Source: Bacilli bacterium
GTDB taxonomy: Bacteria > Bacillota_I > Bacilli_A > ML615J-28 > CAG-313
Assembly: GCA_017937305.1 (NCBI GenBank)
Contig: JAGBDV010000002.1
Location: forward strand, 1 to 64,000
DNA length: 64,000 nucleotides
Reading direction: 5' to 3'
The notes under the pieces are model-generated. The model searched no databases. It had not been told where the DNA came from and saw only the letters and a list, made by a program, of their open reading frames with translations. The stretch's first letter is position 1. Every line of letters begins with the position of its first letter. This document shows, piece by piece, positions 44,373 through 53,009 of this stretch. Made by a program: the position numbers and the translations under genes.

Positions 44373-44830
44373 GTTCTAATTTCTTTAAAAAATGTTTTTA
44401 ATAATAAAGCTGATTCTTCTTCTAAAACACCTTTAGTAAGTTCAACTTTATGATTAAACTTATATTCTGGATCAGATACATTGATTATACTACCAAATGA
44501 ACCAAACTTAGGTTCACTTGCAGCATATACAACTCTTTTGATTCTTGATTGAAATATTGCACCAGCACACATTAGACAAGGTTCTAAAGTAACATATATA
44601 GTTGTGTTATCTAACATCCAAGCATTAAGTTTTTTGTTTGCTTTTTTTATTGCAAGTATTTCTGCATGGTCTAAAGCTGATTTATTTTTATGTCTAGTAT
44701 TATGTGCTCTTGCGATTATTTCATTATTATAGACAATTACACATCCAACTGGTACTTCTTCTTTAAGATAAGCTTTCTTTGCTTCTTTTAAAGCTTCCTT
44801 CATGAAGAAGATATCTTGATTATTTTCCAT
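44357..44830 (-). CDS. tadA: tRNA-specific adenosine deaminase TadA
   Basis: Makes inosine at the wobble position of tRNA-Arg(ACG). 157 residues from this start, the usual length. Zinc and catalytic residues: DHAE (His55, Glu57) and EPCLMC (Cys85, Cys88). The frame is open 15 codons further upstream, but [14 protein letters not shown] matches the normal TadA N-terminus and overlaps tdk by only 11 bases. tdk-tadA form one unit ending in a terminator. Confidence 0.94.
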   Translation of the reverse strand: MENNQDIFFMKEALKEAKKAYLKEEVPVGCVIVYNNEIIARAHNTRHKNKSALDHAEILAIKKANKKLNAWMLDNTTIYVTLEPCLMCAGAIFQSRIKRVVYAASEPKFGSFGSIINVSDPEYKFNHKVELTKGVLEEESALLLKTFFKEIRTKKQS

Positions 44831-45413
44831 AGTTTTTATGAGGAACTTGATGACAGAATCTACATCTAGCTTCATACTTTTCTGCAGCAGAAACTAAAAT
44901 AATTGGATCATCATAATCAGCAGGTCTTCCATTAATTATTCTTTGTGTACGAGTAGCAGGTGCACCACATACATTACAAATTGCATTTAACTTAGTGACA
45001 AATTCTGCTTGTGCAAGAAGTTTAGGCATAATACCAAATGGTTCACCTCTAAAGTCTAAGTCTAATCCTGCACAAATAACTCTAACCCCTGAATTTGCAA
45101 GACGTTCACATAAGTCAAGAATATCTTTCTTAAAAAATTGAACTTCATCAAAAGCAACTGCATATGGAAGATTATTTAAGTATTTACAAGCTTCTTTTGC
45201 AGAAGAAACAGGTATTGCATCAACCCTTAAATTAGAGTGAGAAACAACTTGGACTTCATCATAACGATTATCAATTTTGGGTTTAAAAACAATAATGTCT
45301 TTTTTTGCATATTTAATACGATTAATTCTTCTAATTAATTCTTCAGTTTTTCCAGCGAACATACTTCCGCATATAACTTCTATCCAACCATCATTATTTC
45401 TTCTTATATCCAT
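44820..45413 (-). CDS. tdk: Thymidine kinase
   Basis: Type II thymidine kinase that phosphorylates thymidine in the salvage pathway. 197 residues. P-loop [10 protein letters not shown] near residue 15, the VAFDEVQFF Walker B-like strand near 88, the [11 protein letters not shown] lasso region, and the structural zinc cysteines CNVCG and CRFCH. The frame opens ten codons earlier, but AAAGAGGA is spaced correctly for this ATG. Confidence 0.95.
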   Translation of the reverse strand: MDIRRNNDGWIEVICGSMFAGKTEELIRRINRIKYAKKDIIVFKPKIDNRYDEVQVVSHSNLRVDAIPVSSAKEACKYLNNLPYAVAFDEVQFFKKDILDLCERLANSGVRVICAGLDLDFRGEPFGIMPKLLAQAEFVTKLNAICNVCGAPATRTQRIINGRPADYDDPIILVSAAEKYEARCRFCHQVPHKNYGK

Positions 45414-45545
45414 ATTAAATCCTCTTTCCTCAAATTCTCGCAATTTCCTTTTATTATATTTATATTATATCAAATTTCTTATTTTCTTCAACTAATAAAA
45501 TAATCTTTTTATTTTTGTTTTAATGATTATTACCGACTATTATTT

Positions 45546-45574
45546 TTGCTTTTTTTTAATAATTATAGTATAAT
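45546..45574 (+). promoter_or_regulatory. Promoter of the 45600 gene
   Basis: TTGCTT, 17-base spacer, TATAAT on the plus strand, followed by AAAGGAG just before the ATG. Confidence 0.75.
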
Positions 45575-45599
45575 ATAACTAAATAATAAAGGAGTCCTT

Positions 45600-46118
45600 A
45601 TGCAAATATCTTATTTAATGTATTTTAATGAATTCTTTACAAAACAAATCCCTTTTACTGAATTTCAAAGTAAAATTGATGAGTATATCAAAACAGTAAA
45701 TCCAGGAGAACTTACCCTATTTTGTAATCATATTATTGATGATAGTTTTGTAGAGTATGATCCTGATATGGTTATGCTTGCATATCTATATTTATGGTTA
45801 TTCCCAAATAGATTAACTCAACAAAGCATTTTAACTGGTGCTGACAATATGTATCTAACATTTATCAAAAGTGTAATTGATTCATATCCTGAAGACTTTA
45901 AACAACCTCTTAATGTGCTAAAGAAAACATTTAACTATCAAATCTATGAACGTGGAAATATTATTATTATCTTCAATACTACAGAAGTAGATATTAATAT
46001 TCCTCTTCCTGATTCTATTAAGAATGGTGTTCATTATTGCATAAACTGTGGTGATGAAGTTGAATTTGAAAATTCTGTTGAACTTTATCCATATGGTTTT
46101 TATATTATTGAAAAATAA
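45600..46118 (+). CDS. Unknown protein; C-terminus like a glycoside-hydrolase beta domain
   Basis: 172 residues, no signal peptide. The first ~115 residues are mainly helical and unrecognised. The last ~55 (GNIIIIFNTTEVDINIPLP through YPYGFYIIEK) follow the pattern of the small all-beta domain that ends GH13 alpha-glucosidases, ~NLLVVLNFS then ~LxPYxxxVxE. It may be a relic of such an enzyme or an independent protein. It has its own promoter, ribosome site and terminator, so it is likely expressed. Confidence 0.5.
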   Translation: MQISYLMYFNEFFTKQIPFTEFQSKIDEYIKTVNPGELTLFCNHIIDDSFVEYDPDMVMLAYLYLWLFPNRLTQQSILTGADNMYLTFIKSVIDSYPEDFKQPLNVLKKTFNYQIYERGNIIIIFNTTEVDINIPLPDSIKNGVHYCINCGDEVEFENSVELYPYGFYIIEK

Positions 46119-46148
46119 AAGAGAAAAGATTCTTTTCTCTTTTTTTTA
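46117..46148. terminator. Bidirectional terminator between the 45600 gene and the CHR pair
   Basis: AAAGAGAAAAGA/TCTTTTCTCTTT around a two- to three-base loop, with A and T runs outside. It overlaps both convergent stop codons. Confidence 0.8.
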
Positions 46149-46721
46149 TTCAAAGATTAAACAAAGTACTATTCCTAAAAATGCAGAAATTAAAATTATT
46201 TGAATTGATGATAACTTCTTTTTAAAAACTTTAATAAATAAAAAATATAATCCAATAATTAAACTAAAAATTAAAATAGAAATATAATTAAAATATATAT
46301 CAAAAGAACTTAAATTAAATCCTAAACATTTGATTAAAAGAGTAATTCCTGCGAATAGTATTAACGCAACAATAACTGGTCTAACTCCTTTTATAAAGTT
46401 TTTAAAATGTTTATTTTCAACTATCTTTTTTAAACATATAGCAATTAGTAAAATAATAGTAAACGAAGGAAGAACAACACCAAGTGTTGCAACAAAACCA
46501 CCTAAAATTCCTCCTTGCGTAGAACCTACATATGTAGCCATATTAACTGCAATTGGTCCGGGAGTAGATTCACATACACCAATAAAACTATAGAATTCTT
46601 CTAAAGTTAACCACCCATTATTAATAACAGTTTCCCTAACTAGTGGGATCATTGCATAACCACCACCAAAAGTGAATAATCCAATTAAAAAGAATTCATA
46701 AAATAATTCTAAATAAATCAT
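46146..46721 (-). CDS. CHR-domain (chromate-type) transporter, second half-size subunit
   Basis: 191 residues, one CHR domain with about six helices. Motifs: FFLIGLFTFGGGYAMIPL at 9-27 and GVCESTPGPIAVNMATYVG near 48. Half-size CHR proteins come as adjacent pairs and work as heterodimers exporting chromate or another oxyanion (family knowledge; chromate is not certain). Its start overlaps the stop of its partner by one base. Confidence 0.88.
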   Translation of the reverse strand: MIYLELFYEFFLIGLFTFGGGYAMIPLVRETVINNGWLTLEEFYSFIGVCESTPGPIAVNMATYVGSTQGGILGGFVATLGVVLPSFTIILLIAICLKKIVENKHFKNFIKGVRPVIVALILFAGITLLIKCLGFNLSSFDIYFNYISILIFSLIIGLYFLFIKVFKKKLSSIQIILISAFLGIVLCLIFE

Positions 46722-47287
46722 TAGTTATTCACCTCGTTTCTATTAATAAGTGAATAATATATAATTCCTATAATCCCACCAAATAGTATAAAGATAATTG
46801 AAGAAAATTTTATTGTAAATATTTCGAAGATTATTAATAATAAAAATATTAGTAAAAATACACTTATTGGTATTATTTTCTTTTCAATCTTTTTTAACAT
46901 TGAAAATCCAGTTTTTATTATTAAAAAAGAAACTCCAACATTTATTCCTACAAATGCATATTTAACTATTTTAAAACTCATAAATTCTTCAATAAATAAA
47001 GATATTATAAATATAATAATAAAAGATGGTAGTACCACACCTAGTGTTGAAAATACACTTCCTAAAACCTTTTTTTGTTTATATCCAATATATGTAGCCA
47101 TATTTATTGCGATAGGTCCTGGAGTTGATTCTGCAATTGTAATAATTTCTAATAATTCTTCTTCTGTTATCCATTTTTTCTTTTCAACGATTATTTCTTT
47201 TATTTGGTAAATCATTGCGTAACCTCCACCAAATGTAAATAATCCTATTTTAAAAAACATAATAAATAATTCAAATAGATGTTTCAT
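46721..47287 (-). CDS. CHR-domain (chromate-type) transporter, first half-size subunit
   Basis: 188 residues, paralogous to the next gene. FFKIGLFTFGGGYAMIYQI near residue 11 and IAESTPGPIAINMATYIG near 52 carry the two CHR signatures. The pair forms one operon with a promoter that overlaps the terminator of the downstream-neighbouring surface hydrolase gene. Confidence 0.88.
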   Translation of the reverse strand: MKHLFELFIMFFKIGLFTFGGGYAMIYQIKEIIVEKKKWITEEELLEIITIAESTPGPIAINMATYIGYKQKKVLGSVFSTLGVVLPSFIIIFIISLFIEEFMSFKIVKYAFVGINVGVSFLIIKTGFSMLKKIEKKIIPISVFLLIFLLLIIFEIFTIKFSSIIFILFGGIIGIIYYSLINRNEVNN

Positions 47288-47305
47288 ATTAATACCTCAA
47301 TTATT

Positions 47306-47334
47306 ATTATAACATAAAAATGAAAAAAAACCAA
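47306..47334 (-). promoter_or_regulatory. Promoter of the CHR transporter pair, inside a terminator
   Basis: TTGGTT, 17-base spacer, TATAAT on the minus strand. The -35 hexamer lies in the 3' arm of the upstream gene's terminator and the spacer is its T tract. Confidence 0.7.
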
Positions 47335-47350
47335 TCTTTTAAGATTGGTT
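47323..47350 (-). terminator. Terminator of the GHL10 gene
   Basis: AACCAATCTT/AAGATTGGTT with a two-base apex (effectively a four-base loop), followed by TTTTTT on the minus strand. Shares bases with the CHR promoter. Confidence 0.85.
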
Positions 47351-47356
47351 AAATTT

Positions 47357-50038
47357 TTATTTTTTCTTAAATACAAAGATTGCCATTGAAATTACTGCAA
47401 ATAAATTAATAAAATTAATAACACCGAATGAACAACCTGATGATTTTTTATCTTTTAGTTTATCATAAGCTTCTCTAAATTCAACTTTTAATTCATCTAT
47501 TTGTTCTTTACTTTCTGCAAGTTCAACTTTTTGAATATATTCATCTATTAATTCTTTAGCTCCTTCAATAGTATTGTCATAACTATTAAATGTTGAAATT
47601 ACAGCCTTAACTTTTGAATATAAAGAATTTAATTCACTAATATATGCATTAAAATCTTTTTTCGCATTTGATATATACTCATTATCATTCATATATACTC
47701 TAAATTTAGGTTCACTCTTAATAGCATTTACAATTTCACCTTTTTTAGCATTTAGATTACGTTTAGCAAACCATTCATTTTTCTCAATGTTTTCTTTAAT
47801 TAAAGAATCTAATGTATCTTCAATTTCTTTAATTGTAGCATTATAATCTGCTTTGAAATTAGGTACTTGATTCATTTCAAGAATTGCAGCATCTACAATA
47901 TCTGTAATTTCTTCTTGAGATTTAACATCTTCTAATGCAAGTAACGCATTATCTAAAACACCTTTTAAGTCTTTTTGGTCTTGACTTTCATAGTAATCTA
48001 ATTCGAAACCATTATAATGATTATTAAGAGTAGTTTTTGCAGTAAGAATTGGTTCAGCAAGTTCTTCTGCAAGAACTTTAAATGCATCCATTGCTTTCTT
48101 GAAATTATTCATTAAAGTAAGTAATTCTTGTGCATTTGCACATTCATCTATTTGAACTTTAGTACTTGTGATTAATTTCTTCATTTCACTTTGAGTATCA
48201 ACAGTATATAAATTTAAATCTTTATATGCAGTAGTAAGTTCCATTGCATTATGTTTTTCTTGAAGTAATTCTAATGCAGCTTCTAATACATTATAATTTG
48301 TTACTTTAGCACGTTCAGTTTCAGTTAATGCATAGTAGAAACCTCTAACCGATTGAACTAAAGCCTCATGTTCAAGTTTAATAACTTTAGGTAAAGAATT
48401 AATTTTTTCAATTACATTTTCTGCAGTAGCAGTAGCAGCTTCAGTGCTAATAGGTTCAGATATTTCATTTGCAAGATTCACAGAAGAAACATAATATGAA
48501 TAATTTAATGTATCATCAAGTTCAACACTTAAATCATTACCATAATAATATACATGATCAATGTTATTTTGATCAAGTGTTTCTCCTTTTGCAACTTTAT
48601 ATACAACATATCCTCTAACATTATCACATGCATCATAGCTTAAAACATCATTAGCTACTTTAATATTTTCTACAGGAACAGTATCATATAATGGAGCATA
48701 ATATTTTTTTACATCTGCTGGAATCTTTTTGCTGAAATAATCATTTTTCACAATATCCATACCAGTTTTAGTATAAACATTACTTGATTCTAAATAATTA
48801 TAACTATAGAATGAGAACCCACCAACTTCATCATACATTTCTGCATTTAAGATTTGGTCTCTTACTTCGTATTTGTTTTTACACCAGTTACTATTAGATG
48901 CAGGCATATAAATACCCATACCTAAATAAAGATTAACTTTCTTATATCTTACAGTCCAACTCCACCATCTTGATAGTTCACCAAAACTAGCAACAGTTTG
49001 TTCAAGTGACCAATATGTTTGTGGCATAATATAGTCAATCCATTCTTCATTAATCCATTTTAATGTATCAGAATATAAGTAATTACCATAATGTGCAAAA
49101 CCACCTGTGTTTGATGCAAGAGGTGAAGTTAAATTACCATTCGCATCATATTTAGGACTTGAAGTAACACCACCATTACGATAAATCCCACTAGGAGAAA
49201 TACCAAGTTGAACAGCCTTATTATTTTCTTTATTATATTCTCTTAATTGGTTTGATAAATCTTCAATAAATAAATCAACTTGCTCTCTTTTCCAATTATC
49301 AGATTTGTTTGTTTCTACACCAGAGATATAGAAATAGTCATCAAAATGAATTGCATCAACATCATAATTTTCTACAACTTCCATACATGAATCAACAATG
49401 AAATCACGATTAGATTGTAGGCCTGGATTAAGAATTATTGAATCTCCAGATTGAAGTAAATTACTTGAATCATTAACAGGATTAACTGCAGGAATTGACC
49501 CTGAAACAAATTGCGTATTAGCACCGTTTGTTGAAATTCTATAAGGGTTTAACCACGCATGGAATTCAATACCTCTTTTATGTGTTTCTTCAATTGCCCA
49601 TTCAAGTGGATCAAATTCATCAAAATTAACTTTTGAGAACCATGATGCAACAGGATTTAATTCTGATTTATATAATGCATTATTATGAGTACGAACATGG
49701 AAAATAATACAGTTTAATCCATATGTTTCCATAACATCTAAAACATGAGAATAATCAGCTTTCCATTTTTCTTCTGTTGAATAAGATGGTAAACTTGAAA
49801 TAAAGTTAGAAACCCAACATGCTCTTAAGTTTTGTGTAGGATAATTGTATTCTTTTAATCTCATTATAGGATCACTAGTATTACGATATGTAACAGTATT
49901 CCCACTATCATCTTTTATTGCAACTAAGTTACTATCAGCATCAACACTAATAGCTTTATTAGTATTAGAATTAATTACTGTAAACATACTAACAATAACT
50001 AAAGTTAAACATACAAACAATTTAATTAAATTTTTCAT
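47357..50038 (-). CDS. Surface-anchored GHL10-family glycoside hydrolase
   Basis: 893 residues. Signal peptide residues 1-33, then the glycosyl hydrolase-like 10 (DUF187) domain at ~65-440: LRACWVSNFISSLPS, FHVRTHNNALY, DAIHFDDYFY near 232 and PQTYWSLEQ near 345. A fibronectin-like segment follows, then ~270 residues of helical FIVAR-like repeats, and a C-terminal anchor (FGVINFINLFAVISMAIFVF plus KKK). Family members act on peptidoglycan-type or surface polysaccharides; the substrate here is unknown. Single-gene unit. Confidence 0.88.
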   Translation of the reverse strand: MKNLIKLFVCLTLVIVSMFTVINSNTNKAISVDADSNLVAIKDDSGNTVTYRNTSDPIMRLKEYNYPTQNLRACWVSNFISSLPSYSTEEKWKADYSHVLDVMETYGLNCIIFHVRTHNNALYKSELNPVASWFSKVNFDEFDPLEWAIEETHKRGIEFHAWLNPYRISTNGANTQFVSGSIPAVNPVNDSSNLLQSGDSIILNPGLQSNRDFIVDSCMEVVENYDVDAIHFDDYFYISGVETNKSDNWKREQVDLFIEDLSNQLREYNKENNKAVQLGISPSGIYRNGGVTSSPKYDANGNLTSPLASNTGGFAHYGNYLYSDTLKWINEEWIDYIMPQTYWSLEQTVASFGELSRWWSWTVRYKKVNLYLGMGIYMPASNSNWCKNKYEVRDQILNAEMYDEVGGFSFYSYNYLESSNVYTKTGMDIVKNDYFSKKIPADVKKYYAPLYDTVPVENIKVANDVLSYDACDNVRGYVVYKVAKGETLDQNNIDHVYYYGNDLSVELDDTLNYSYYVSSVNLANEISEPISTEAATATAENVIEKINSLPKVIKLEHEALVQSVRGFYYALTETERAKVTNYNVLEAALELLQEKHNAMELTTAYKDLNLYTVDTQSEMKKLITSTKVQIDECANAQELLTLMNNFKKAMDAFKVLAEELAEPILTAKTTLNNHYNGFELDYYESQDQKDLKGVLDNALLALEDVKSQEEITDIVDAAILEMNQVPNFKADYNATIKEIEDTLDSLIKENIEKNEWFAKRNLNAKKGEIVNAIKSEPKFRVYMNDNEYISNAKKDFNAYISELNSLYSKVKAVISTFNSYDNTIEGAKELIDEYIQKVELAESKEQIDELKVEFREAYDKLKDKKSSGCSFGVINFINLFAVISMAIFVFKKK

Positions 50039-50223
50039 TTGACCTCCATTAATTTTTATAATGTTTCTTTTTTATTATTATATCAAATAGTATAGAAAAA
50101 CTCCACCCCTTTGATAATCTTTCAAAGTCATTATAACATATATAAATATTTTTTTAATTAGTAAATATTGGAATTAATATTTTTTTAAATAAAGGTAATA
50201 CTATTTTTAAAGGAGATTTTATT

Positions 50224-50424
50224 ATGACACAAAAAGAATTACTTTATATAATGGATACAGTAAACCATTTAAAACATTTTGCTGAACATGCTTGTGAAGT
50301 TAAAGATGAACTTCAAAATAATGAATCACAAAGTTTAGTTTGTAGTGTGCTTTCTGATTCTACAAAAGCATATAAAGAATATACTAATCTAGTATGCACT
50401 GGAGGTTGCTCATATGAACGATAA
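50224..50424 (+). CDS. Small helical protein in a spore-coat gene pair
   Basis: 66 residues, helical, with four cysteines (CEV, CSV, and a C-terminal CTGGC). Not recognised alone, but it overlaps the start of a CotF-type coat gene by 11 bases and probably belongs to the same coat layer; small paired CotF-related proteins are common in spore formers. AAAGGAG lies before the ATG. No sigma-A -35/-10 pair is obvious upstream, in keeping with possible sporulation-specific transcription. Confidence 0.6.
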   Translation: MTQKELLYIMDTVNHLKHFAEHACEVKDELQNNESQSLVCSVLSDSTKAYKEYTNLVCTGGCSYER

Positions 50425-50686
50425 GTTTTATTTAGAATCACTTCTTACAGAATGCAAGGCTTTATGTAATTTATTATTTGCTGCAACTACAGAAAGTTCA
50501 AATCCAGAAATTCATCAAAAATTCCAAACAGGACTTAATGTTTGCTTAGAATGGCAAAATGCAATATTTAAACATATGGAACAACTTGGATATTACAAAC
50601 AAGAACAAATTGACAAACAAGCTATTTCTAAAGAACAAGCAACAATTAAACCTTTAGATCTAGATTATCAATCTTGTTGTAGATAA
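50414..50686 (+). CDS. Spore coat protein, CotF family
   Basis: 90 residues. ESLLTECKALCNLLFAATTESSNPEIHQKF followed by LNVCLEWQNAIFKHMEQLGYY matches the two-helix CotF/ferritin-like domain, where the usual pattern is xxLLTxxK..Y..A..E..xPxxxxxF...L......xxxxxxMxxxGWY. Structural protein of the endospore coat. Overlaps the preceding small gene and is followed at once by a terminator. Confidence 0.82.
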   Translation: MNDKFYLESLLTECKALCNLLFAATTESSNPEIHQKFQTGLNVCLEWQNAIFKHMEQLGYYKQEQIDKQAISKEQATIKPLDLDYQSCCR

Positions 50687-50716
50687 AAAAATGGTAAGTT
50701 AGACTTACCATTTTTT
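50685..50716 (+). terminator. Terminator of the coat gene pair
   Basis: AAAAAATGGTAAGT/ACTTACCATTTTTT around TAG, starting at the stop codon of the coat gene. Confidence 0.88.
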
Positions 50717-50769
50717 AGCATAATATTAATATTTAAACATATATATTATTGAAAGGACTTATTTTTAAT

Positions 50770-51237
50770 ATGAATAATACTCTTAAAAAAATCTTATTTT
50801 TTCTTCTAGGCCTATTTGTCTACTTTTTACCGTCACTATTATTTAGAAGTGATACAAAGTTTTATGAATCATTAAAAGGAACTTTTATTCCAAATATTGT
50901 ATTTATAATTGTTTGGGCAATTATCTTTATTATTTTATCATTCATTAATACATATTTATTTAGTAATAAAGAATCTTATAATAAAAAAGAATTCAGAACT
51001 TATTTTATTTTAATGTTTATAAACTACGTTTTTATTTTCTTATTTCCATTAGGCTTTTTTGTTTTAGAAAATTTATTCTTAGGTTATATTTTTACACTTC
51101 TTACTTGTGTAACTGGAATTTTATTATCAATGCAAGTACTACTTCTTAATAAAAAGATATCTTTACTTTATATTCCATATATTCTTTGGACTGTTTTCGC
51201 AACAGTATATTCAATTATGTTATATTTAAAAAACTAA
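50770..51237 (+). CDS. TspO/MBR family membrane protein
   Basis: 155 residues in five predicted helices, the TspO layout. YESLKGTFIPNIVFIIVWAIIFIIL corresponds to the WYxxLxxPxxxPPxxVFxxVWxxLY region and the C-terminal LLYIPYILWTVFATVYSIMLYL to the YxxWxxFAxxLNxxIxxLN helix. Several usual aromatic and Pro residues are replaced, so ligand binding (tetrapyrroles, cholesterol-like molecules) is uncertain. The frame extends to a TTG, but GAAAGGA precedes this ATG. Stop overlaps that of the convergent ABC gene. Confidence 0.72.
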   Translation: MNNTLKKILFFLLGLFVYFLPSLLFRSDTKFYESLKGTFIPNIVFIIVWAIIFIILSFINTYLFSNKESYNKKEFRTYFILMFINYVFIFLFPLGFFVLENLFLGYIFTLLTCVTGILLSMQVLLLNKKISLLYIPYILWTVFATVYSIMLYLKN

Positions 51238-53009
51238 TTATATTGTGATTTATGAAGCTCATAGTAGAACCCTTGTTTATTGATTAGTTCATTATGAGTT
51301 CCAAGTTCTACAATATTACCATCTTTTACTACTAATATTAAATCAGCATTTTTAATAGTAGATAATCTATGCGCAATAATAAATGATGTTTTATCTTTCA
51401 TTAATGTCCTCATTGCATCTCTAATATTAATTTCGGTAATTGTATCTACATTAGAAGTTGCTTCATCTAAAATTAACATTTTTGAATCTAGTAGCATTGC
51501 ACGAGCGATTGTTAATAATTGTTTTTGACCTTTAGAAATATTAGTACCACCTTCTTTTAATACTGTATAATAATCATTTGGAAGGTTTTCTATAAAAGTA
51601 TCTATTTTAGCTGCTCTTGCAGCTTCTTTTACTTTTTCTAAAGGTGCATTACTACCATAGCTTAAATTTTCATAAATGGTACCTTCAAAAAGCCATGTAT
51701 CTTGAAGTACCATTGCATAAGATTTTCTTAAATCTTTTCTTTTAATAACTTGAATGTTGTTTTCATCTAAATATATAGACCCACTATTAATATCATAAAA
51801 ACGCATAAGTAGATTTACAATTGTTGTTTTACCAGCACCTGTAGGTCCAACGATTGCTATTTGTTTACCAGGTAATGCATCAAATGAAACATTTTTTAAA
51901 ATCATTTTATTTTGTTCATATCCAAAATAAACATTTTTAAATTTAATAGCTCCATCTATATTATCTAATGCTTTTGCATCAATTGTATCTGGAACTTCAA
52001 TTTCTTCATCAATAAGTTCAAATACTCTTTCTGCTGCAGCAAGTGCACTTTGAAGATCAGTTAAAATATTTGCTATTTCATTTATAGGACCAGAGAATTT
52101 TTTTGAATAAAGTACAAATGAAGATATATCTCCTAAAGATAATTTATTTATTTTATAAAGGATTGCTCCAAATAAACAAATTAAAGAAAGTGATAAGTTA
52201 TTAACAAAATTTACACCAGGACCTGTATATGCACTATAGTATTCTGCAAGATATGATGAATTTGCAGCTTGTTCATTTACTGATGTGAAATTATTAATTA
52301 TTTCATCTTCTTTACCATATGCTTTTATTGTTTTAATACCTGTAATCATTTCTTCATTAAAACCAGATAAAAGCCCTAAGTTATGTGATCTTGCTTTAAA
52401 ATGCTTACTAGTTTTTTTAATCATTACTCTTGTGAATAATAAACTAACAGGAAGTGTTACTGCAAATACAAGTACTAATAATGGTGATACAGTTATCATC
52501 ATAATTAGTGATCCAATAATTGTAATAATACTAGTAAGTATTTGTACAAGGTCTGTAGAAAGTGATGTATTAACAGTATCAATATCGTAGGACATTCTAG
52601 AAATAATGTCACCAATTTGATTTTTATCAAAATATGAAATTGGTAAGTTTAACATTTTATTAAAAGCATCACGTCTCATTGTGTAAACACAACGTTTACT
52701 AATATTAGTCATAAGAAGTGAAATCACAAATGTAAAAATACTTGAAGCTAGATAAAATACTACCATCAATATTGCAAGAAAATATATATTATTAAAATCT
52801 ATATTTCCTGCCCCTTTATCGATTTCGTCCATAATAAATCCAGTAAGTTTTGGTCCAAGTAATGCCAAAAGATTTGAACATATTGTAAGTATTAACGCAA
52901 GAATTAATAATAGTCTAAATTTAAATAAATAATTTCCAAGTCTTCTTAAAGTATATTTCTTATTTTTAGCTTTACCTTTAGAAAATGATACACCACGACG
53001 TCTATTCAT
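51234..53009 (-). CDS. ABC exporter half-transporter, catalytically complete Walker B
   Basis: 591 residues: six helices (residues ~35-320) and an ATPase domain with Walker A GPTGAGKTT near 385, Walker B MLILDEATSNVD near 515 and an altered signature ISKGQKQ near 495. It pairs with the next gene to form a BmrCD/LmrCD/TM287-288-type heterodimer for drug or lipid export. The frame opens at a GTG three codons upstream, but AGGAGGTGAT fits this ATG. Overlaps the partner's end by eight bases. Confidence 0.92.
   Translation of the reverse strand: MNRRRGVSFSKGKAKNKKYTLRRLGNYLFKFRLLLILALILTICSNLLALLGPKLTGFIMDEIDKGAGNIDFNNIYFLAILMVVFYLASSIFTFVISLLMTNISKRCVYTMRRDAFNKMLNLPISYFDKNQIGDIISRMSYDIDTVNTSLSTDLVQILTSIITIIGSLIMMITVSPLLVLVFAVTLPVSLLFTRVMIKKTSKHFKARSHNLGLLSGFNEEMITGIKTIKAYGKEDEIINNFTSVNEQAANSSYLAEYYSAYTGPGVNFVNNLSLSLICLFGAILYKINKLSLGDISSFVLYSKKFSGPINEIANILTDLQSALAAAERVFELIDEEIEVPDTIDAKALDNIDGAIKFKNVYFGYEQNKMILKNVSFDALPGKQIAIVGPTGAGKTTIVNLLMRFYDINSGSIYLDENNIQVIKRKDLRKSYAMVLQDTWLFEGTIYENLSYGSNAPLEKVKEAARAAKIDTFIENLPNDYYTVLKEGGTNISKGQKQLLTIARAMLLDSKMLILDEATSNVDTITEINIRDAMRTLMKDKTSFIIAHRLSTIKNADLILVVKDGNIVELGTHNELINKQGFYYELHKSQYN

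Noticed and set aside
50140-50223. SigG/SigK-type promoter before the coat genes
   Set aside because: AATACTA resembles a SigG -10, but the matching -35 is unclear and the sequence is too AT-rich for a confident call.
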